This document shows positions 38,909 to 44,950 of a DNA stretch of 44,950 nt, one piece after another; the stretch's first letter is position 1; each line of letters opens with the position of its first letter. A program made the position numbers and the translations under genes. The stretch spans positions 1 through 44,950 of the forward strand of contig PAAY01000081.1 of assembly GCA_002698985.1 (NCBI GenBank), given 5' to 3'. This DNA comes from Saprospirales bacterium (GTDB taxonomy: Bacteria; Bacteroidota; Bacteroidia; Chitinophagales; Saprospiraceae). Under the pieces are notes generated by a model. It was given only the letters and a program-made list of their open reading frames with translations, searched no databases and was not told the origin of the DNA.

Positions 38909-41900
38909 ATGAAGAAATTACTACTGCTTGCGCTGATCTCAACAATGGCTGCGGGGCTCAGCGCCCAAATTACCGTTAAGGGCACCGTAACTGACGCCAC
39001 CAATGGCGACCCACTCATAGGGGCCACGGTGCTCATTGCCGGTACCAACTCCGGCACCATTACAGAATACGACGGCACTTACGAACTGGAAGTGCCCGAT
39101 CCAAACGGAAAGTTGGCTTTCAGCTACACGGGCTATGAGCCCATAGAGGTAGCCATTGAAGGCCGCACCCAGGTTGACGTCGTTTTGCAACCTTCCTCGA
39201 CCATCCTCGACGAAGTGGTCGTGGTAGGTTATGGCGTTCAAAAGAAAAGTGTGGTCACCGGATCCATTTCAAAGGTGAAAGCCGAAGACCTGGAAGACAT
39301 GCCAGTGGCCAGGCTGGAACAGACCCTCCAGGGGCGTACCTCCGGAGTGCGGGTAACCTCCAACTCCGGCCAGCCCGGTGCCGGCGCCGTTGTGCGCATC
39401 AGGGGAACAACCACCATCGGTGATTCCAATCCACTGTACATCGTGGACGGGGTGCCCATCGAGGGGGGTATCGATTACCTCAATCAGAACGACATCGAAT
39501 CCATCGAAGTGCTGAAAGATGCCGCATCGGCCGCCATCTACGGTGCCCGTGCTGCCAACGGCGTGGTGCTGGTGACCACCAAAAAAGGCAAGGCCGGGAG
39601 CATGCAGGTGAACTACGCCGGTTATTACGGCGCTCAAAACCCCTGGCGCAAGCTGACCTTGCTGAATGCCCGGGAATATGCCGTGCTGATGAATGAGGCT
39701 TCAGCCGCCGCCGGCCAACCCATACTTTTTGAAGATCCGCAGGCCCTGGGTGAAGGCACCGACTGGCAGGATGCCATCTTCAACTACGATGCACCCATCC
39801 AGAACCACGAGTTGAGCCTCACGGCCGGCAGTGACCGGAGCCAGTATTACGCCTCCTTCGGCTATTTCGACCAGGAGGGTATCGTCGGCAACAAGGATGA
39901 CAGCCGCTACCGCCGTTTTACGGTCAGAATGAATTCCAATCACAAGGTGACCAACCGCATCAGCTTCGGCAATACTGTGAGCTATACCAGGGTGCTTGCC
40001 AGTGGTGTGGCAGAAAACACCGAGTTCGGCTCTCCACTGGGCCGGGCCATCAACCTCGACCCCATCACGCCGCTTTTCGAAGATGACCCCGATGTGCTGG
40101 CTGAACCCCGCTACGCCAACAACTGGGACCTACTGGTGCGTGACAAGACAGGCCGCATTTATGGCATCTCAGATATCGTTACTTCGGAAATTCTGAATCC
40201 GGTGGCTGCTTTGGAAGTGGCCTGGGGCAGAGGCTGGAGCGACAAGATCGTTGCCTCTACCTATGCTGAACTCGAAATCATCGATGGACTGAAGTTCCGC
40301 TCCAGCATCGGCACCGACCTGTCGTTCTGGGGCAATGAAGGCTTCACCCCCGTGCATTACCTCAACGCCGCCAACCGCGCCGATCAGAACTCCTACACCC
40401 GCGGCTCAGCCCGTGGCTTTTTGTGGAACTGGGAAAACACCATCACCTTCGACCGCCAGCTCGATGACCACCGCATCACCCTGCTGGCCGGTACCACTGC
40501 CAAGCGCAATTCAGGACAATGGCAGGGCGGAACCATCGTCAACCTGCCGGTGAACGATCCCGAGAAGGCTTCTCTGGGCTTCTCAACGGACCCCGCCAGC
40601 CAGACCTTTTACGGTTACGAATACGAAAACACCCTGGCCAGTTACTTCGGCCGGGTCAACTACAACTTCCGGTCAAAGTACCTCTTCACCGCACTCTTGC
40701 GGGTGGACGGCTCCAGCCGTTTTGGAACCAACAACAAATACGGTTTCTTCCCCTCCGTATCGGTTGGATGGGTGTTGACCGAGGAAGATTTTCTTCAGAA
40801 AAACGACTACATCAACTTCCTGAAGATCAGGGCCAGCTACGGTGTGAATGGCAACGACCGCATCGGTGACTTCCGCTATGTGAGCACCGTGGGTGGTGGC
40901 CGCAGCTACACATTTGGCCTCGACGACCAGCTCGTCAACGGGGTCAGCCCCAATGCCATCGCCAATCCGGACCTGCGCTGGGAGGAAACCAGCGAAACCA
41001 ATTTCGGACTGGATGCCAAGCTCTTCAAGAGGGTCAGCGTAGCCCTCGACTACTTCTACAAAAAGACCGACGGCATGTTGCTGCCTGTGGAGGTGCCTGC
41101 TTACGTCGGCAATGTTGGCCCCATCGGCAACATCGCATCCCTCGAGAACAAGGGTGTGGAACTGGAACTCGGTTTTGAGAAGAACATCGCCGGTGTTCAG
41201 CTCGCCCTGTCGGGCAACATTTCTTACGTGGAGAACAAAATCCTGGAATTGGGCGAAGACAAAACCTTCCTGCCCGGTTTGCAGCGCTTTGGTCCGCAGG
41301 GCATCGAACTGACCCGCACCATCGAAGGCTATGCCTATGAGAGTTTTTACGGATACCAAACCTCCGGTCTGTTCCAGAACGAGGCCGATGTGGCTGCCTG
41401 GGTAAACGCTGACGGCGAGTTGCTGCAACCCAACGCCCGCCCCGGTGATATCCGCTTCGTGGATGTGAACGGCGACGGCGTCATCAACGAGGACGACCGC
41501 ACCATCATTGGCGATCCGACGCCCAACTGGACTTACGGTATCAATGTGAATGCGGCCTACAAAGGCTTTGACCTGGTGTTGTTCGGTCAGGGTGTCTGGG
41601 GCAACGATGTTTACAACGCCACCCGCCGCTTTGATTTACCGAAGGCAAACTTCACCGCCGAGGCCCTGGGCCGCTGGACAGGAGAGGGCACTTCCGACTA
41701 TTACCCCCGCCTGAACCTGGCTGACGGTGACCCCGGAACGGGTAACCAGAACCTGACCAGGAGCAGCGACTTCTGGGTACAGAATGGTGCCTATTTCCGC
41801 ATCAAGACCCTTCAGGTAGGCTACACCTTGCCGAAGACGATTACCGAAAATGCAGGCATCGAGAAAGCCCGCATCTACGTTTCAGCCAACAACCTGCTGA

Positions 41901-42019
41901 CCATCACCGATTACAAAGGTTTTGACCCTGAAATCGGTGCCGGCAACGGCGTTGACAAAGGCATCTACCCGCAACCCCGGTTTTACCTGGTTGGGGTGAA
42001 TGTAACCTTTGGGAAATAG
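38909..42019 (+). CDS. SusC/RagA-family TonB-linked outer-membrane transporter
   Basis: A 1036-residue outer-membrane glycan importer driven by TonB, working with the SusD lipoprotein encoded next. The signal peptide is residues 1-20. A carboxypeptidase-D regulatory-like Ig domain spans 22-95 (VKGTVTDATNGDPLIGATVLI), followed by the TonB-box-like DEVVVVGYGVQKK (101-113) and the plug domain (about 114-230, with LQGRTSGVRVTSN, RIRGTTTIGDSNPLYIVDGVP, IEVLKDAASAAIYGARAANGVVLVTTKKG). The rest is a 22-strand barrel ending in a terminal strand FYLVGVNVTFGK. Length and order are standard. The likely substrate is an oligosaccharide, by analogy with SusC systems with PKD lipoproteins; it is not proven here. 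Confidence 0.95.
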   Translation: MKKLLLLALISTMAAGLSAQITVKGTVTDATNGDPLIGATVLIAGTNSGTITEYDGTYELEVPDPNGKLAFSYTGYEPIEVAIEGRTQVDVVLQPSSTILDEVVVVGYGVQKKSVVTGSISKVKAEDLEDMPVARLEQTLQGRTSGVRVTSNSGQPGAGAVVRIRGTTTIGDSNPLYIVDGVPIEGGIDYLNQNDIESIEVLKDAASAAIYGARAANGVVLVTTKKGKAGSMQVNYAGYYGAQNPWRKLTLLNAREYAVLMNEASAAAGQPILFEDPQALGEGTDWQDAIFNYDAPIQNHELSLTAGSDRSQYYASFGYFDQEGIVGNKDDSRYRRFTVRMNSNHKVTNRISFGNTVSYTRVLASGVAENTEFGSPLGRAINLDPITPLFEDDPDVLAEPRYANNWDLLVRDKTGRIYGISDIVTSEILNPVAALEVAWGRGWSDKIVASTYAELEIIDGLKFRSSIGTDLSFWGNEGFTPVHYLNAANRADQNSYTRGSARGFLWNWENTITFDRQLDDHRITLLAGTTAKRNSGQWQGGTIVNLPVNDPEKASLGFSTDPASQTFYGYEYENTLASYFGRVNYNFRSKYLFTALLRVDGSSRFGTNNKYGFFPSVSVGWVLTEEDFLQKNDYINFLKIRASYGVNGNDRIGDFRYVSTVGGGRSYTFGLDDQLVNGVSPNAIANPDLRWEETSETNFGLDAKLFKRVSVALDYFYKKTDGMLLPVEVPAYVGNVGPIGNIASLENKGVELELGFEKNIAGVQLALSGNISYVENKILELGEDKTFLPGLQRFGPQGIELTRTIEGYAYESFYGYQTSGLFQNEADVAAWVNADGELLQPNARPGDIRFVDVNGDGVINEDDRTIIGDPTPNWTYGINVNAAYKGFDLVLFGQGVWGNDVYNATRRFDLPKANFTAEALGRWTGEGTSDYYPRLNLADGDPGTGNQNLTRSSDFWVQNGAYFRIKTLQVGYTLPKTITENAGIEKARIYVSANNLLTITDYKGFDPEIGAGNGVDKGIYPQPRFYLVGVNVTFGK

Positions 42020-42133
42020 TTGAGAGAGTAGGGAGTAGAGAGTAGGGAGTAGGGGGAGCAACCCAATAAACACTCCTCCAAAAACCCTCTATAATCCTCC
42101 ATAATCCTCTATAATCCTCTATAATCTTTACAA
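42017..42133 (+). repeat. GGGAGTA heptamers then CATAATCC leader before susD
   Basis: After the susC stop TAG (42017), sense stops occur at 42021, 42029, 42036, 42043 and 42050; the last four are at exact 7-bp steps in GGGAGTA/GAGAGTA units. The C-rich, G-free CTATAATCCTC/CATAATCCTC units follow and end about 11 bp before the susD start. The same order (stop array, C-rich array, next gene) occurs here within an operon. Confidence 0.88.
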
Positions 42134-42144
42134 ACATCAAAGAG

Positions 42145-43674
42145 ATGAAATTCATACGCAACATATTTCTTCCGGCAATGGCCCTGCTACTGGTGGTTCC
42201 TTCCTGTAAAAAGGATTTTCTGGAACTGGACCCGCGGGGCACACAGCTTGAAACCAACTTTTACAGCACACAGGAAGAGCTGTTTCAGGGCCTGGTGGCC
42301 ACTTACGATGTGCTCGGCTGGCAGGGCACCGATGGCTGGACCATGGACCTGGGGCTGCTCAACGCCGCTTCTGACGATTGCTATGCCGGGGGCAGCGATG
42401 CTTCCGACCAGCCTTCATGGGTGGCCTGGGATGGCTTTACCCTCAACCCCCTGCTGGGGCCGCAACTGGGCTTGTGGAGAAAGGGCTTTTCCGGTATTTA
42501 CCGGGCCAACCTCCTTCTTCAGAAAATAGAGGAAGTGCCCGATCTGGATCCGGCTTTCAAAGCCCGCACCATTGCCGAGGCAAAGTTCCTCCGGGCATGG
42601 TTCTACTTCGACCTTGTGCGCCTCTTCGGCAACATCCCGATTTTCACGGAGCCGCTTTCTGCCGATGAGTTTTTCACCATCAAACAGGCTACCCCCTCGG
42701 CCGTGTACGACCTGATCGAACAGGACCTCAAGGATGCCCGCAACACGCCCGAGCTGCCGCAGACAGTGCCGCCGGCCGAGTTGGGCCGGGTGACCAAAGG
42801 AGCAGTGAATGCCCTGCTGGGCAAGGTCTTGCTCTACCGCAATGACGATTCGAGGATGTTGGAAGCCGCCGGCTATTTTGAAGATGTGATCAACTCCGGC
42901 AACTACTTCCTCATGCCCAACTACGGGGATATTTTCAAAAGGGAAAACGAATGGGGACCAGAGTCGGTCTTTGAAATCCAGTTTTCCGACAACCGCCCCG
43001 GCGACTGGGGATGCTGCTTCGCTAGCGGACCCGTTAACAATGCCACCGAGGGCAACTACAATGTGCAGTTCTTTGGCATGCGCGATTATTCTGGTCCTTT
43101 GTATGCCCCGGGCTGGAGTTTCTGTCCGATCTCAACCGAGCTGGTGGATTTCATGCAGAACGATCCCCGGTTTGAGTACACCATCATCGATGGCAATGCA
43201 CTGAAACAGGTGGGGGCTACTTACACGGAAGGCTACCAGAATACCGACTATTTCATCAAGAAATATGCTCCGCTGGCAGACGGTGTGGCCAATGACGGTG
43301 TAATAGCCCTGGAATGGGCCGACAACATCCGCGCAATCCGCTACGCTGATGTGCTGCTGATGGCCGCTGAAGCCCAGGTTCGTGGCAATGGCGATATGGC
43401 CAAAGCCCGCCAGTACCTGAATCAGGTGCGGGCGAGGGTCAGCCTCCAGCCTTACCCTGGCAATGTGACCGGTGAAGCCCTTTTGAATGCCATTTACCTC
43501 GAGCGCCGCTTTGAGCTGGCAACCGAAGGCCACCGTTTCTTCGACCTGGTGCGCACCGGAAAGGCCGCTGAAGTGCTTCCCGGATTCCAGCCCGGCAAAC
43601 ACGAGTACCTGCCCATTCCCCAACAGGAAATCGAACTGTCAATGGGAGCACTGGTGCAAAATCCGGGGTATTGA
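42145..43674 (+). CDS. RagB/SusD-family nutrient-binding lipoprotein
   Basis: A 509-residue outer-membrane lipoprotein that caps SusC and binds the glycan. The lipobox VPSC (Cys21) is followed by the canonical KKDFLELDPRG start of SusD proteins. The helical TPR-like core shows RKGFSGIYRANLLLQKIEEV (about 112-131), RTIAEAKFLRAWFYFDLVRLFGNIPIFTEP (about 141-170) and, near the C-terminus, LNQVRARVSL, LLNAIYLERRFELATEGHRFFDLVRTGKA and FQPGKHEYLPIPQQEIELS. Spacing to susC is 125 bp, filled with repeats. Its stop TGA begins a short GAACTGAG array. Confidence 0.95.
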   Translation: MKFIRNIFLPAMALLLVVPSCKKDFLELDPRGTQLETNFYSTQEELFQGLVATYDVLGWQGTDGWTMDLGLLNAASDDCYAGGSDASDQPSWVAWDGFTLNPLLGPQLGLWRKGFSGIYRANLLLQKIEEVPDLDPAFKARTIAEAKFLRAWFYFDLVRLFGNIPIFTEPLSADEFFTIKQATPSAVYDLIEQDLKDARNTPELPQTVPPAELGRVTKGAVNALLGKVLLYRNDDSRMLEAAGYFEDVINSGNYFLMPNYGDIFKRENEWGPESVFEIQFSDNRPGDWGCCFASGPVNNATEGNYNVQFFGMRDYSGPLYAPGWSFCPISTELVDFMQNDPRFEYTIIDGNALKQVGATYTEGYQNTDYFIKKYAPLADGVANDGVIALEWADNIRAIRYADVLLMAAEAQVRGNGDMAKARQYLNQVRARVSLQPYPGNVTGEALLNAIYLERRFELATEGHRFFDLVRTGKAAEVLPGFQPGKHEYLPIPQQEIELSMGALVQNPGY

Positions 43675-43775
43675 TGATTGAGGAACTGAGGAACTGAAGC
43701 TGCCTGCCAAAAACCTCATAATCCTCCATAATCCTCATAATCTTCATCCCCGATGAATATCGGGGCCATAATCCC
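43672..43775 (+). repeat. stop-rich 8-mers, C-rich array and embedded hairpin before the PKD lipoprotein gene
   Basis: Sense stops at 43672 (native), 43675, 43679, 43687 and 43695 lie in TGAGGAAC units. CATAATCCTC units (43721-43742) follow, then the hairpin CCCCGAT-GAAT-ATCGGGG (43748-43765), which interrupts them, then a last CATAATCCC and A/C-rich leader up to the next start codon. Confidence 0.85.
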
Positions 43776-43811
43776 AAAAACCAAAAAACTTCAAACTAAC
43801 AACCAACAACG

Positions 43812-44675
43812 ATGAAATACTTTCCAATTATCAGTCTGCTGCTTTTGCTGTTCACAGCTTGCGATCCGCAGCAGGATGACAAGATTGACATCGGTTTACC
43901 GCCTGCTGAGGCTACTTTTAGCATCACACCTGCGGCTGAGCCCAACCACTACATCCTGAAGAACACCACGCCGGATGTCTTTGAGTACCTCTGGGACCTG
44001 GGCAATGGCACGAAGATGAGCGGTGAGGAAGTGGATGCCTATTACCCGCTGAAAGGCACCTACACCATCACCTTGACTGTTTTCGGAAGAGGCGGTCATG
44101 CCACTTCTTCGCAAACGCTGGAAGTGCCTGAAGATGCACCTTTCGATTGCGAAAGCGACGCACTCTATAAATACCTGACAGATTGCGAACAGCGAACCTG
44201 GAAGCTGAAGCCTGCAGAAGGCAGCCTTTGGGTAGGACCAACGGACGGCAGCACCACCTGGTGGGCCATTGGTCAGGCTGATATCGATGGTCGTCCGTGT
44301 ATGTTCAACGACGAATGGACATTTACCAAAGACGGTATGATGATCTACGACACCAAAGGTGACATCTTTGGGGAACCGTACATGGGCTTCAACTTTGAGT
44401 GCGTTGACGAAAGCATGCTACCGCCGGACAAAGCACCCTGGGGAAGTGGTACCCATACTTTTGAATTGCTTCCCGGCGATAAGCTGAAAGTGAACGGCCT
44501 CGGTGCCTACCTCGGACTGCCAAAAGTGGCCAACGGAGCAGAAGTGACAGATCCGCAAACCACCGTGACCTATGACATCATCCGTTGGGACACCAACGCC
44601 GATGGCAAGGAAATGGAACTGGAAGTCAACTTTGGAGGCGGTCTGTGGCGTTTTATCTACGTTTCGCCCAACTGA
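43812..44675 (+). CDS. PKD-domain lipoprotein of a SusCD locus (SusE-position)
   Basis: A 287-residue surface lipoprotein, lipobox FTAC (Cys17). A PKD domain spans about residues 33-103 (ATFSITPA...VFEYLWDLGNGTKMSGEEVDAYYPLKGTYTITLTVFG), with the characteristic WDLGNG and Y-x-L-K-G-T-Y-T-I-T blocks. The C-terminal beta domain (about 115-287: RTWKLKPAEGSLWVGPTDGSTTWW...MFNDEWTFTKDGMMIYDTKG...GGGLWRFIYV) recurs in proteins encoded directly after susCD in marine Bacteroidota, including laminarin-type loci. It probably binds glycan at the cell surface. Glycoside hydrolase genes would be expected beyond the window edge; none is present inside it. Confidence 0.85.
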   Translation: MKYFPIISLLLLLFTACDPQQDDKIDIGLPPAEATFSITPAAEPNHYILKNTTPDVFEYLWDLGNGTKMSGEEVDAYYPLKGTYTITLTVFGRGGHATSSQTLEVPEDAPFDCESDALYKYLTDCEQRTWKLKPAEGSLWVGPTDGSTTWWAIGQADIDGRPCMFNDEWTFTKDGMMIYDTKGDIFGEPYMGFNFECVDESMLPPDKAPWGSGTHTFELLPGDKLKVNGLGAYLGLPKVANGAEVTDPQTTVTYDIIRWDTNADGKEMELEVNFGGGLWRFIYVSPN

Positions 44676-44682
44676 TTGAAAT

Positions 44683-44722
44683 GGTGAAGAGGCACAAAAT
44701 CCTGTACCTGTGCCTCTTCACC
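44683..44722 (+). terminator. 14-bp perfect stem-loop after the PKD lipoprotein gene
   Basis: GGTGAAGAGGCACA pairs perfectly with TGTGCCTCTTCACC around a 12-nt loop, 7 bp after the stop codon. There is no T-tract, but a C-rich G-poor CATAATCC run follows, so it may be a 3' stabiliser or terminator within the locus. Confidence 0.65.
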
Positions 44723-44724
44723 CT

Positions 44725-44950
44725 CATAATCCAACATAATCCTCCATAATCCTCAATAAACCGCAGAGTAAAACAGAGTTATTACACAGAGTTTCACGGA
44801 GTATTACACGGAGTATTACACGGAGTTTCACGGAGCTAGCACCCCAAACTCTACACCCTACACCCTAAACTTTTTAACCACAGCGTTCAAGTATCCCCGC
44901 TAAACCCCAATAATCCCCCATAATCCCCATAATCCCCATAATCCCCATAA
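44725..44950 (+). repeat. mixed intergenic repeats at the window end
   Basis: CATAATCCTCC units, then CACGGAGTATTA 12-mers (about 44795-44835), then GGAGCTAGCACC followed by CTCTACACCCTAAAC heptamers (44831-44872; the right half of the composite repeat), and finally a G-free CATAATCCCC array (44908-44950) that runs off the window. The terminal array probably leads into the next gene. No gene is seen in this 226-bp stretch. Confidence 0.85.

Noticed and set aside
44795-44835. CACGGAGTATTA 12-mers as another stop array
   Set aside because: The period is 12 and the sense strand has no stop codon; it does not share the property of the heptamer arrays.

Overview
This window comes from a GC-rich member of the Bacteroidota, most likely a Saprospiraceae/Lewinella-like marine heterotroph. 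The evidence is a SusC/SusD pair, a protein with a type IX secretion (T9SS) type A sorting domain, LytS/LytTR two-component proteins, periplasmic propeller sensors with triple-tyrosine domains, an FG-GAP/ASPIC-UnbV lipoprotein, an HYR-repeat/dockerin giant, and Bacteroidota-type TAnnTTTG promoter elements. Taxonomy is inferred from gene content only. I see no rRNA, tRNA, CRISPR, transposase or phage gene. Twenty-seven protein genes can be supported.

Layout. 1-5.2 kb: recN, divergent from a Gfo/Idh/MocA oxidoreductase, then a deaminase-type amidohydrolase and a small secreted cohesin-like protein. 5.3-8.0 kb: an O-antigen-ligase/polymerase-like membrane protein overlapped by an APH-fold kinase. 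8.2-10.6 kb: an outer-membrane barrel candidate and a conserved 472-residue protein of unknown role, between inverted copies of a composite repeat. 11.3-18.2 kb: a 1184-residue HYR/dockerin secreted protein convergent with a 1088-residue FG-GAP/ASPIC lipoprotein. 18.2-26.3 kb: a Spo0M-like protein, a conserved Bacteroidota protein, a beta-helix lipoprotein, a LytS/LytTR pair, two small exported proteins, an SGNH hydrolase and RpiB. 26.3-33.4 kb: a hairpin array, a propeller-linked adenylate cyclase, a GAF-domain protein and a divergent fructosamine-kinase-family protein. 33.6-44.7 kb: a polysaccharide-utilisation-like locus, with a propeller/LuxR regulator divergent from a T9SS carbohydrate-binding-like protein, then SusC, SusD and a PKD lipoprotein.

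The most unusual content lies between the genes. Many 3' ends run into simple repeats of several unrelated sequences. The commonest have a 7-nt period with one stop codon per unit on the sense strand, so stops cycle through all three frames, while most of the same arrays have no stop on the antisense strand. In eight genes the native stop is the first unit of such an array. A C-rich, nearly G-free array in the sense direction usually follows (CATAATCC, CCCTACA or TCATCCC types) and often leads into the next start codon. Genes with obvious stem-loops tend to lack the arrays. Small CCCGA...TCGGG hairpins interrupt several arrays, and one intergenic region carries a 152-bp higher-order repeat of eight mini-hairpins. 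I interpret these as candidate 3'-end/leader modules (all-frame stop array plus Rho-loading-like tract). That function is a hypothesis; the layout itself is visible in the sequence.
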